Positions 1 to 5,950 of a stretch of 8,355 bases of DNA are shown here, in pieces (within the stretch, counting starts at the first letter, position 1; each line of letters begins with the position of its first letter). Source of the stretch: an uncultured Oscillospiraceae bacterium. GTDB taxonomy: Bacteria > Bacillota > Clostridia > Oscillospirales > Oscillospiraceae. The stretch lies in NCBI GenBank assembly GCA_934635545.1, contig CAKTZN010000075.1, forward strand, positions 1 through 8,355, given 5' to 3'. The notes beneath the pieces are model-generated. The model saw nothing but the letters and a program-made list of their open reading frames with translations. It made no database searches and was not told the DNA's origin. The position numbers were made by a program, and so were the translations under genes.

Positions 1-680
1 ACTATGTACTGAGCCGCGTGGCGGAGATGGGCATCCTGGCGCTGATCATTCTGTTCCAGCCGGAGATCCGCCAGATCCTGGAGAAGCTGGGCAGCAAGAA
101 TATCCGCCTGATGCGGGTGTTCCGTCCGGAGAAGGAGATCACCGAGCTGGAAAAGGCCATCGACCAGACGGTGGTGGCCTGCAGCGAGATGAGCCGCACC
201 AAGACCGGCGTGCTGATGGTATTCGAACGGAATATCAATCTGGACGATATCATCCGCACCGGTACGGAGCTGGACTGTGCGGTGGTCAGTGAGCTGCTGA
301 AGAATATCTTCTTCGTCAAGGCGCCCATGCACGACGGCGCGGTGATCGTCCGCCACGGGCGGATCATCGGCGGCGGCTGTATGCTGCCCCTGTCCAAGAA
401 CGTAAACCTGAGCCGCGATCTGGGCATGCGCCACCGCGCCGGCATCGGCATGAGCGAAAATTCCGACGCCGTGGTGGTCATCGTCTCCGAGGAGACCGGC
501 TCCATCTCCGTGGCCATCGGCGGCATGCTGAAGCGGCACCTGATGCCCGAAACGCTGGGCAAGCTGCTGCGCAACGAGCTGATGCCGCCCGAGGAAGAAG
601 CGGACAAGCCCCAGCAGTTGCCGGTGCTGTCCTTCCTGAAGCGTCTGGGAAAGGAGGACGACGATGGAGAAGAAGAATAG
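1..680 (+). CDS. cdaA: Diadenylate cyclase CdaA, 5' end missing
   Basis: Membrane-bound DAC-domain enzyme that condenses two ATP into cyclic di-AMP, the messenger for potassium, osmotic and cell-wall homeostasis in Bacillota. The reading frame is open from base 3 at the left edge, so the start and most of the N-terminal membrane region (usually three helices) lie outside. What remains begins at the end of the last helix (ALIILFQPEIRQ), followed by a linker helix and the full DAC domain. The catalytic DGA sits in MHDGAVIV (333-341), the RHR motif in GMRHRAG (429-437) and the SEETG motif near 486-500. The residue before RHR is Met, where the family usually has Thr (GTRHR). The C-terminus is a Lys/Asp/Glu-rich tail of little conservation. 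The stop overlaps the start of cdaR by 17 nt, the classic cdaA-cdaR arrangement. The GTG at 18 is an internal codon, not the true start. Confidence 0.96.
   Translation, partial: YVLSRVAEMGILALIILFQPEIRQILEKLGSKNIRLMRVFRPEKEITELEKAIDQTVVACSEMSRTKTGVLMVFERNINLDDIIRTGTELDCAVVSELLKNIFFVKAPMHDGAVIVRHGRIIGGGCMLPLSKNVNLSRDLGMRHRAGIGMSENSDAVVVIVSEETGSISVAIGGMLKRHLMPETLGKLLRNELMPPEEEADKPQQLPVLSFLKRLGKEDDDGEEE
650..657 (+). promoter_or_regulatory. Shine-Dalgarno site for cdaR inside cdaA
   Basis: AAAGGAGG lies within the last codons of cdaA and ends 6 nt before the ATG at 664. It is the strongest ribosome-binding site in the window and fixes the cdaR start, showing that cdaR is translated from inside the cdaA coding region. 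Confidence 0.8.
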
Positions 681-1911
681 AAGGGTCATGCAGATCGTGC
701 TGGCAGCGCTGATCACGCTGGCTTTGTGGGGTTATATGGAGTTCTACGACTCTCCGAAGGCAGAGCTCGTCGTCAAGGACATCCCGGTGGAGTTCACCAA
801 TGAGGATACGATCCTGGCGGAAAACGGCCTGATGCTGCTGTCCGGCTATGACACGACGGTGGATCTGACACTGGAGGGCAAGCGGAAGGTGCTGATGCAG
901 ATCGACCCCTCCGAGATCCGCATTGTGGCGGATACCAGCGGCATTTCCGCCGCCGGTGTGCAGACGCTGAATTATACCTATATCCTGCCCAACGGCATTT
1001 CCCCCTCGGATGTTTCCATCAAGAGCAGAAGCATCTATAATATCACCGTGACGGTGGGTACCCTGTACAGTAAAACCGTTCCCATTGAGGTGGATGTCAA
1101 GGGCCAGGTGGCCGATGGCTACTTTACCAGCGACATCACCATTGATCCCCAGACGCTGACCCTGCGGGCTGAGCGGGAGGACATGCTGAACGTCCACCAC
1201 GCCAAGGTGACGGTGAACCTGGCTGGCACCACCAGTACGCTGATCAAAACGCTGGAATATACCCTGTACGACGCCAACGACGTACCGGTCTATAACGACA
1301 ATATCCGGGCCTCCACCAAGCTGATCCAGGTGACGGTGCCGGTGCGCACCACCAAGACGGTGCCGCTGGAGATGGAGATGGTGGGCACGAACCTGATGAA
1401 ATCGGTGATCGTGGACATCAAGCCTGCCTCCGTCACCCTGGTGGGCGAGGGAACCACCCTGGATACCATCAATAAGCTGACGCTGGATCGCATCTATGTA
1501 GAGGATCTGGTGCCCGGCTTGAACGGCCCCTATTACTATACCATCAAGCTGCCTGCCGGTGTCACCACCACGGACGGCACCAGCGAGGCTGTCGTCACGG
1601 TGGCCATCGACGGCACCACGGAGGGAACAGTCACCCTGGACACCATCAACTGCGAGGGTGTGGCCGACGGACTGAAGGCCGAGGTGACCGACCCGCTGCA
1701 GGTGACGCTGTGGGGCGACGAGGACGAGATCCAGAAGGTCACCGCCGCCGACATCCATGCCCGCGTAGACGTCAGCAGCATCACGGAGGAGGGCGACTAC
1801 GTCCTGCCCGTGACCGTTACGGCCTCCACGGAATCCGGCGTCACAGTGCGCGGCAGCTATGAGGTGACGGTACACGTCACCAAGCGGGAAGCACCGGCAG
1901 AGGGCGGATAA
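664..1911 (+). CDS. cdaR: CdaA regulatory protein CdaR (YbbR-domain protein)
   Basis: Membrane-anchored extracytoplasmic protein that binds CdaA and tunes c-di-AMP synthesis (known for the Bacillus, Listeria and Staphylococcus homologues). The 415-aa product starts with a short basic N-terminus (MEKKNRR) and one hydrophobic helix at about residues 8-24, which acts as an uncleaved anchor. It is followed by four YbbR repeats at roughly 33-130, 137-226, 230-316 and 320-407. Each repeat is beta-rich and repeats the pattern of a K-x-V-P-[IL]-E-type strand, an 'I-x-P-x-x-[VL]-x-[LIV]' strand (DPSEIRIVAD, DPQTLTLRAE, KPASVTLVGE, DPLQVTLWGD) and a closing V-T-V strand. The protein ends in a short polar tail (APAEGG). 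The ATG at 664 has a strong Shine-Dalgarno and overlaps cdaA. In most Bacillota glmM comes next; here it does not. Confidence 0.95.
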   Translation: MEKKNRRVMQIVLAALITLALWGYMEFYDSPKAELVVKDIPVEFTNEDTILAENGLMLLSGYDTTVDLTLEGKRKVLMQIDPSEIRIVADTSGISAAGVQTLNYTYILPNGISPSDVSIKSRSIYNITVTVGTLYSKTVPIEVDVKGQVADGYFTSDITIDPQTLTLRAEREDMLNVHHAKVTVNLAGTTSTLIKTLEYTLYDANDVPVYNDNIRASTKLIQVTVPVRTTKTVPLEMEMVGTNLMKSVIVDIKPASVTLVGEGTTLDTINKLTLDRIYVEDLVPGLNGPYYYTIKLPAGVTTTDGTSEAVVTVAIDGTTEGTVTLDTINCEGVADGLKAEVTDPLQVTLWGDEDEIQKVTAADIHARVDVSSITEEGDYVLPVTVTASTESGVTVRGSYEVTVHVTKREAPAEGG

Positions 1912-1922
1912 TGCCCTATCAA

Positions 1923-1930
1923 AAAGAGGT
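1923..1930 (+). promoter_or_regulatory. Ribosome-binding site for the RseC-family gene
   Basis: AAAGAGGT ends 8 nt before the ATG at 1939 and selects it over the out-of-frame ATG at 1932. The 27-nt gap after cdaR holds nothing else recognisable: no terminator hairpin and no promoter-like pair. Confidence 0.65.
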
Positions 1931-1938
1931 AATGAACC

Positions 1939-2343
1939 ATGACACAAATTGCGACAGTGGAAAAAGACCTGGGAGGCGGCTATGCGGAGATCTCCGTGCC
2001 CCGGAAGACCGCCTGCGGACACGACTGTGAAGAGTGCGCCGGCTGCGGCATGACCGGCGCGGCCATCAAGGCCCGGGCAAAGAACGACATCGACGCCCAG
2101 CCCGGCGACAAGGTGGTGGTGGAGAGCAGCACCCGGAAGATCTTCGGTGTGGTGGCACTGGTGTATGTGCTGCCGGTGGCGCTGTTCCTGCTGGGCTACT
2201 TCCTGTCGGAAGGGCTCTCTGAGGGGCTGCGGTACGCCATCGCCATCGCCGCCTTTGTGGTGAGCTTTATCCCCTGCGTGCTCTATGACCGCCACGCCAG
2301 GAAGAAAGAGCTGCTGACCTATCAGATCCTGCGTCTGTTCTGA
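1939..2343 (+). CDS. RseC/MucC-family small membrane protein with N-terminal Cys cluster
   Basis: This 134-aa protein has the layout of the RseC/MucC (SoxR-reducing system) family. A short beta-rich N-terminal part carries a cysteine cluster C-x3-C-x2-C-x2-C (Cys26, 30, 33, 36), followed by GDKVVVES, two adjacent membrane helices at about 69-89 and 97-116, and a basic cytoplasmic tail (DRHARKKE). In Proteobacteria RseC accompanies the Rnf/Rsx electron-transfer complex that keeps SoxR reduced, or modulates the RseA/RseB sigma-E pathway. No rnf/rsx or sigma-factor gene is in this window, so the role here is unknown; electron transfer, Fe-S binding or metal binding by the Cys cluster is inference. 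Its stop (TGA 2341-2343) overlaps the next ATG by one base (TGATG), suggesting coupled translation with the DUF5685 gene. Family assignment rests on motif and topology, so a divergent relative is possible. Confidence 0.82.
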   Translation: MTQIATVEKDLGGGYAEISVPRKTACGHDCEECAGCGMTGAAIKARAKNDIDAQPGDKVVVESSTRKIFGVVALVYVLPVALFLLGYFLSEGLSEGLRYAIAIAAFVVSFIPCVLYDRHARKKELLTYQILRLF

Positions 2344-3236
2344 TGTTCGGCTATGTACGTCCGGCTGCCGACCATCTGACGGCGGAGCAGCAGGCGCGGT
2401 TTGAGGCGGCCTACTGCGGGCTGTGCCATACGCTGGGCAAGCGCTATGGCATGGCCGGGCGCATGATCCTCAACTATGATCTGACGTTTCTGGCTATGCT
2501 GCTGTCGGAGGGGCGATACAGCGCCTGCCGCAGACGCTGCGTGATGCACCCCGGCAAAGGCCGGATGTGCACCTGCGGCGACGACGCCTTTGATCTGGCG
2601 GCGGATATGAGCGTGATCCTGACCTGGTGGCAGATACAGGACGGCATCGCGGACCATGGCTTTTTCGGAGGGCTGAAATACCGGGCGGCGTCTGTGCTGC
2701 TGCGGCGTGCCTACCGGAAGGCCAGGGCCAGACGCCCCGCCTTCGACGAGAGCACCCGCCGCCATCTGGAGGAACTGACCCGGCTGGAAGGGGAGCGCTG
2801 CCCGTCCATCGACGCGGCGGCGGATACCTTCGCCCGGCTGCTCTCCGACGCGGCATGCGAGGTGCAGGAGCCCGTCAAAGGCCGGGTGCTGGCGCAGATG
2901 CTGTACCATCTGGGCCGGTGGATCTATCTGATCGACGCGGCGGACGACCTGAAAAAGGACGTGAAAAGCGGCAGCTACAATCCCTTGCCGCTGCGCTATG
3001 CCCTTCCCGGCGATACGCTGACCGACACGGCAAGGCAGGAGCTGGCACAGACGCTGGACAGCTCCATCCGCGCCATGGCCGCGGCCTTTGAGCTGTGGGA
3101 CTTCGGCGATTACGGCCCGGTGATCGAGAGCACCGTGTATCAGGGCCTTTACGCGGTGGGAACCGCCGTTCTGGACGGCACCTTCCACCGGAATAAGAAC
3201 GTTGTACGAAAGAAAGGGGGACACCTGCATGCGTGA
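2343..3236 (+). CDS. DUF5685-family helical protein, function unknown
   Basis: A 297-aa, largely helical, soluble protein that I recognise as DUF5685-like from its start (MFGYVRP), the Cys pair in [15 protein letters not shown] (Cys25, Cys28), the [11 protein letters not shown] segment and a second Cys group CRRRC...MCTC (Cys62, 66, 76, 78). Two Asp-rich motifs are spaced along the helical body: QDGIADH (D100-x3-D104) and DAADDLKKD (D198, D201, D202-x3-D206), the latter followed by KSGSYNPL. Paired DxxxD motifs on helices recall class I isoprenoid synthases, but no function is established, so this is only a structural suggestion. There is no signal peptide or membrane helix. The ATG at 2343 has no good Shine-Dalgarno and overlaps the upstream stop (TGATG), so translation probably depends on reinitiation. 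The 3' end overlaps the J-domain gene by 8 nt. Adjacency of this family to a J-domain gene is, from memory, common in Clostridia. Confidence 0.85.
   Translation: MFGYVRPAADHLTAEQQARFEAAYCGLCHTLGKRYGMAGRMILNYDLTFLAMLLSEGRYSACRRRCVMHPGKGRMCTCGDDAFDLAADMSVILTWWQIQDGIADHGFFGGLKYRAASVLLRRAYRKARARRPAFDESTRRHLEELTRLEGERCPSIDAAADTFARLLSDAACEVQEPVKGRVLAQMLYHLGRWIYLIDAADDLKKDVKSGSYNPLPLRYALPGDTLTDTARQELAQTLDSSIRAMAAAFELWDFGDYGPVIESTVYQGLYAVGTAVLDGTFHRNKNVVRKKGGHLHA
3212..3220 (+). promoter_or_regulatory. Shine-Dalgarno site setting the J-domain gene start
   Basis: GAAAGGGGG ends 8 nt before the ATG at 3229, inside the end of the DUF5685 gene. It supports the start at 3229 (MRDPYQVLG) over the upstream in-frame TTG at 3202, which would add nine residues ahead of the conserved J-domain N-terminus. 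Confidence 0.75.
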
Positions 3237-3879
3237 TCCCTATCAGGTGCTGGGCGTGCCCAGCACGGCCACCGATGACGAAGTAAAAAAAGCCTACCGG
3301 AATCTGGCGCGGAAGTACCATCCGGACAACTATCATGATAACCCCCTGGCCGACCTGGCCCAGGAGCGCATGAAGGAGATCAACGAGGCTTACGAGGAGA
3401 TCCAGACCCAGCGCAAGCGGGGCGCCTCCGGCGGAGGCTACAGTACCAGTGCGTCCTCCGCGGGCTATAATCCCTACGGCGGCGCTGGCTACGGCGCGGG
3501 GTACGGCGGCTATCAGTCCTATACCGGCCCCTATCAGCGGGTGCGTGCCGCCATCCAGCAGGGCAACCTGAACCTGGCGGAGGAGCTGCTGAACGCCATG
3601 AAGGATCACGACGCCGAGTGGAATTTCCTCAAGGGCGTGCTGTGCACCCGCCGCGGCTGGCTGGATGAGGCCAAGCGCTATTACCAGACGGCGGTGCAGA
3701 TGGATCCCGATGACGAGGAGTATCAGCGGGCCCTGGATATGGCCGAGGGCCGCCAGACCGCCTATCGTCCCAACGGATATGGCCCGGTCAGCACCGGCAA
3801 CTGCCATGTAAACCCGTGCCTGCCCATCTGCCTTGCGCTGTCCTGCTGCCCCGGCGGCGGCTATTTCTACTGCTGTTAA
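3229..3879 (+). CDS. J-domain protein with Gly/Tyr linker, TPR-like region and Cys-rich tail
   Basis: A 216-aa J-protein. Residues 1-63 form a complete J domain: DPYQVLGV, helix [13 protein letters not shown], the Hsp70-stimulating HPD at 31-33, then helix III ([13 protein letters not shown]). Residues about 67-101 are a low-complexity Gly/Tyr/Ser linker in the position of the G/F region of DnaJ. Residues 105-173 look like one or two TPR-type helical hairpins ([33 protein letters not shown]). The last 25 residues carry seven cysteines (192, 197, 201, 206, 207, 215, 216) and end in CC. It lacks the DnaJ zinc-finger repeats and C-terminal substrate domains, so it is not DnaJ itself but a specialised co-chaperone that probably recruits DnaK to a particular client. 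The start at 3229 is set by a good Shine-Dalgarno and conserved N-terminus. It overlaps the DUF5685 gene by 8 nt. The codons GTA AAA AAA (3283-3291) form an A7 run. Confidence 0.92.
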   Translation: MRDPYQVLGVPSTATDDEVKKAYRNLARKYHPDNYHDNPLADLAQERMKEINEAYEEIQTQRKRGASGGGYSTSASSAGYNPYGGAGYGAGYGGYQSYTGPYQRVRAAIQQGNLNLAEELLNAMKDHDAEWNFLKGVLCTRRGWLDEAKRYYQTAVQMDPDDEEYQRALDMAEGRQTAYRPNGYGPVSTGNCHVNPCLPICLALSCCPGGGYFYCC

Positions 3880-3887
3880 TCAACCGC

Positions 3888-3902
3888 GGCGGCCCAGCCG
3901 CC
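3888..3902 (+). other. Short GC-rich hairpin between the J-domain gene and yicC
   Basis: GGCGGC (3888-3893), loop CCA, GCCGCC (3897-3902): a perfect 6-bp GC stem located 8 nt after the J-domain stop and just before the yicC ribosome-binding site. No U-tract follows (the next bases are TGAAAGG), so it is not a canonical intrinsic terminator. It could protect an RNA end or affect yicC translation, or be a chance product of GC-rich sequence. Confidence 0.35.
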
Positions 3903-3905
3903 TGA

Positions 3906-3914
3906 AAGGAAGGA
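3906..3914 (+). promoter_or_regulatory. Ribosome-binding site selecting the GTG start of yicC
   Basis: AAGGAAGGA ends 5 nt before GTG 3920. It supports GTG (giving [10 protein letters not shown]) over the internal ATG at 3932, which would remove the conserved N-terminal strand. Confidence 0.7.
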
Positions 3915-3919
3915 ATATT

Positions 3920-4798
3920 GTGGTCAAGAGTATGACCGGCTATGGCCGGGCCCGGCAAACCCTGAACGGACGTGACATCACCGTAGAGGTGCGTTCCGTC
4001 AACAACCGCTATCTGGACTGCACGGTGAAGGTGCCCCGCACCTACATCTTTGCCGAGGATATGGTGAAGTCCCATGTGCAGAAGGCCGTCTCCCGCGGCA
4101 AGGTGGACGTGTTCATCACCATCGACGCCGCCGGCGCTGACGAGACCGTGGTGGCCGTCAACGAATCCCTGGCCCGCGGCTATTACGAGGCCCTGATGAA
4201 GCTGAAGGAGACCTTCTCGCTGGAGGGTGAGCTCTCCGCCGCCGTGCTGGCCAAGTTCCCCGACGTGCTGACCGTCACCAAGGCGGAGGAGGATCTGGAC
4301 TCCGTGGCCGCCGATATCGGCACTGTGCTGGACGAGGCACTTGCCGCCTATGACGCCATGCGCGCCACCGAGGGCGCCAAGCTGGCCGAGGATATCGCGG
4401 GCCGCGCCGCCACCATCGAAAGCGTTGTGGCCAAGGTGGAGGAGCGCTCTCCTCAGACCGTGGCCGCCTACCGCGAGAAGCTGCTGGCCCGCATGCAGGA
4501 GGTGCTGCAGTCCACCGCCGTGGACGAGAGCCGGATCCTGACCGAGGCTGCCATCTTCGCCGACAAGATTGCCGTGGACGAGGAGACCGTCCGCCTGCGC
4601 AGCCACATCGCCCAGTTGCGCACCATGCTGGAGAGTGGCCAGCCCATCGGCCGGAAGCTGGACTTCCTGATCCAGGAGGTCAACCGCGAGTGCAACACCA
4701 TCGGCTCCAAGTGCAACGACCTGACCATCGCCCAGGACGTGGTGAACATGAAGGCCGAAATGGAGAAGATCCGCGAGCAGGTGCAGAACATTGAGTAA
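3920..4798 (+). CDS. yicC: YicC/YloC-family endoribonuclease
   Basis: A 292-aa member of the YicC family (YloC in Bacillus subtilis), close to the 287 aa of E. coli YicC. The family consists of cytoplasmic endoribonucleases; E. coli YicC is reported to promote decay of the small RNA RyhB. The N-terminus has the family signature VKSMTGYGR (residues 2-10) and the [12 protein letters not shown] segment. The C-terminal DUF1732 region contains [14 protein letters not shown] (244-257), NTIGSK and the end [11 protein letters not shown], all near consensus. A charged coiled-coil-like stretch lies between. Two Cys (258, 265) occupy positions where other members usually have other residues in NRExNTIGSKxND. 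The GTG at 3920 is chosen by the Shine-Dalgarno and by the match to the usual MIKSMTGFGR start. The stop overlaps remA by 8 nt. yicC-remA-gmk-rpoZ is a conserved order in Bacillota. Confidence 0.95.
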   Translation: MVKSMTGYGRARQTLNGRDITVEVRSVNNRYLDCTVKVPRTYIFAEDMVKSHVQKAVSRGKVDVFITIDAAGADETVVAVNESLARGYYEALMKLKETFSLEGELSAAVLAKFPDVLTVTKAEEDLDSVAADIGTVLDEALAAYDAMRATEGAKLAEDIAGRAATIESVVAKVEERSPQTVAAYREKLLARMQEVLQSTAVDESRILTEAAIFADKIAVDEETVRLRSHIAQLRTMLESGQPIGRKLDFLIQEVNRECNTIGSKCNDLTIAQDVVNMKAEMEKIREQVQNIE

Positions 4799-5063
4799 GC
4801 TGCAGTTGATCAACATCGGCTTCGGCAACCTGGTGTCGGCGCAGCGGCTGATCGCCATCGTCAGCCCGGACAGCGCCCCGGTGAAGCGCCTGGTGCAGGA
4901 ATCCCGCGACCGCGGGATGCTGATCGACGCCACTTATGGCCGAAAGACCGCCTCCGTGCTGATCATGGACAGCGACCATGTGGTGCTGTCGGCACTGAGC
5001 ACGGAGAAGCTGGCGCCGCGCCTGGGCATGACGCCGGAGGATTTTACAGAGGAAGAGGGATAA
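4791..5063 (+). CDS. remA: Extracellular-matrix regulator RemA (DUF370)
   Basis: A 90-aa protein with near-consensus RemA sequence: [34 protein letters not shown] and [11 protein letters not shown]. In Bacillus subtilis RemA assembles into rings that wrap DNA and activates biofilm-matrix and osmoprotection operons; in Clostridia the targets are largely unknown. Arg19 aligns with the essential Arg18 of the Bacillus protein, and YGRKT with YGRRT there (alignment from memory). The C-terminus ends in an acidic tail (EDFTEEEG). The start is taken as TTG 4791, which overlaps the yicC stop and gives a length like Bacillus RemA (89 aa). The Shine-Dalgarno is weak (AGGTG around 4779), so coupling with yicC is likely; TTG 4806 is a less likely alternative because it would start inside the conserved first strand. 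It ends 2 nt before gmk. Confidence 0.94.
   Translation: MSKLQLINIGFGNLVSAQRLIAIVSPDSAPVKRLVQESRDRGMLIDATYGRKTASVLIMDSDHVVLSALSTEKLAPRLGMTPEDFTEEEG
5051..5060 (+). promoter_or_regulatory. Ribosome-binding site for gmk with TTG start
   Basis: The purine-rich GGAAGAGGGA at the end of remA lies 5 nt before TTG 5066. No ATG or GTG lies between it and the P-loop region, so TTG is the only reasonable start. Confidence 0.6.
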
Positions 5064-5065
5064 CA

Positions 5066-5662
5066 TTGGAGAAGAAAGGCAAAACATTCATTATTTCCGG
5101 GCCGTCCGGCGTGGGAAAGAGCACCGTCCTTGGCGCGCTGTTTGAAGGGCGCGATGACCTGTATTTTTCCGTTTCCGCCACCACCCGCGCGCCCCGTCCC
5201 ACGGAGACGCCGGACGTGGATTACCACTTTATCGAGGCGGAGACCTTCCGCCAGTGGATCGAGGACGGCGAATTCCTGGAATACGCCGAATATGTGGGCA
5301 ATTTCTACGGCACCCCCAAGAAGTATGTGGATGCCGCCATGGACGAGGGCAAGGACGTGATCCTGGACATCGAGATCCAGGGCGCCACCCAGGTGCATGA
5401 GCTGCGGCCCGACGTGGTGCGTATCTTCATCGCGCCGCCCTCCTGGGAGGAGCTGGAGCGCCGCCTGACCGCCCGTGGCACCGATTCCCCGGAAAAGGTG
5501 CAGAAGCGCCTGCTGCGCGCCAAGGTAGAGCTGGAAAACGCCGGCCACTACGACTATTTCGTCATCAACGATACCGTGGATAACGCGGTGGCCGAGCTGC
5601 GGGCCATCATGCTGGCCGAGCATTGCCGCCCTGCCGACCGTATCGCGGAGCTGAATCAGTAA
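5066..5662 (+). CDS. gmk: Guanylate kinase
   Basis: Cytosolic enzyme that phosphorylates GMP to GDP with ATP, feeding GTP and (p)ppGpp pools. The 198-aa product has usual family length. The P-loop is GPSGVGKST (12-20). The GMP-binding region has SVSATTRAPRP (36-45), followed by TETPDVDYHF, in place of the more usual G-E-x-x-G-x-D-Y. EFLEYAEYVGNFYGTP (69-84) matches the consensus, including the Glu/Tyr that hold guanine. DIEIQGA (101-107) is the Walker B-like segment, and RRLTARGTDS (132-141) with RL(L)RAK forms the lid arginines. All catalytic positions I can identify are present. Start TTG 5066 is preceded by a purine-rich ribosome site in remA. It lies 2 nt after remA and 49 nt before rpoZ. 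Confidence 0.97.
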   Translation: MEKKGKTFIISGPSGVGKSTVLGALFEGRDDLYFSVSATTRAPRPTETPDVDYHFIEAETFRQWIEDGEFLEYAEYVGNFYGTPKKYVDAAMDEGKDVILDIEIQGATQVHELRPDVVRIFIAPPSWEELERRLTARGTDSPEKVQKRLLRAKVELENAGHYDYFVINDTVDNAVAELRAIMLAEHCRPADRIAELNQ

Positions 5663-5696
5663 CCACTTATCTTTGAATATATCGCCGAAAAGGCAG

Positions 5697-5703
5697 AAGG
5701 AGA
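5697..5703 (+). promoter_or_regulatory. Shine-Dalgarno site setting the rpoZ start
   Basis: AAGGAGA ends 8 nt before ATG 5712, so translation begins at MSMLYPAM rather than at the in-frame TTG at 5673. The rest of the 49-nt gmk-rpoZ gap is AT-rich for this region but shows no convincing promoter pair and no terminator hairpin. Confidence 0.75.
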
Positions 5704-5711
5704 TTTTTACT

Positions 5712-5927
5712 ATGTCGATGCTTTATCCTGCTATGAACCAGTTGACGGCCTACGTCCCCAACCGCTATATGATGGTCAACGTGGTGGCCCGCCGCGCCCG
5801 CCAGATCGCCGAAGAGGCCGAGATCAGCGGTGAGCATCTGGACGACAAGCCCGTCACCATGGCCATTGACGAGGTGGCCGACGGCAAGTTTGACGCCAGC
5901 ACCATCGATTCCTCCATTCAGGAGTAA
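5712..5927 (+). CDS. rpoZ: RNA polymerase omega subunit
   Basis: The 71-aa omega subunit, which chaperones the beta' subunit into RNA polymerase. Family signatures are MLYPAMNQL at the N-terminus, NRYMMVNVVARRARQIAEEA (the conserved helix with ARRAR) and the DKPVTMAIDEVADGK segment. The size is typical of Bacillota omega (about 67-72 aa). The start at ATG 5712 has a clear Shine-Dalgarno; the ATG at 5718 is a possible alternative that would remove two residues. It follows gmk, as in most Bacillota, and is followed 23 nt later by priA, without the coaBC gene that sits here in Bacillus. Confidence 0.95.
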   Translation: MSMLYPAMNQLTAYVPNRYMMVNVVARRARQIAEEAEISGEHLDDKPVTMAIDEVADGKFDASTIDSSIQE

Positions 5928-5932
5928 CAACA

Positions 5933-5941
5933 GGAGAGGAG
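5933..5941 (+). promoter_or_regulatory. Ribosome-binding site for priA
   Basis: GGAGAGGAG ends 9 nt before ATG 5951. The 23-nt rpoZ-priA gap contains this site and nothing else recognisable. Confidence 0.65.
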
Positions 5942-5950
5942 AACAGGGCT

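Noticed and set aside
478..2295. 605-codon open frame on the - strand across cdaR
   Set aside because: Antisense shadow of cdaA, cdaR and the RseC-family gene; product is His/Gln/Gly-rich with no recognisable domain.
3202..3228. Upstream TTG start for the J-domain protein
   Set aside because: The Shine-Dalgarno at 3212-3220 lies downstream of it and serves ATG 3229, which begins the conserved J domain.
3427..3530. Gly/Tyr codon repeats as a tandem DNA repeat or mobile insertion
   Set aside because: The period is irregular and the stretch stays in frame as a protein linker, so it is low-complexity coding sequence and not a separate repeat element.
3888..3902. Hairpin as a rho-independent terminator
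   Set aside because: The 6-bp stem is short and is followed by TGAAAGG, with no U-tract.
3833..3919. Extended N-terminus for YicC starting at 3833
   Set aside because: It would overlap the J-domain gene and add 29 non-conserved residues; the Shine-Dalgarno and SMTGYGR signature favour GTG 3920.
2322..4933. Chain of long - strand open frames (about 300-380 codons each)
   Set aside because: All are opposite well-supported + strand genes and have compositional artefacts; none has a plausible start context.
5673..5711. Upstream TTG start for rpoZ
   Set aside because: Adds 13 residues not found in omega; AAGGAGA at 5697-5703 is well placed for ATG 5712.
5663..5711. Possible internal promoter in the AT-rich gmk-rpoZ gap
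   Set aside because: TTGAATATAT-like stretches occur but no -35/-10 pair with proper spacing could be built.
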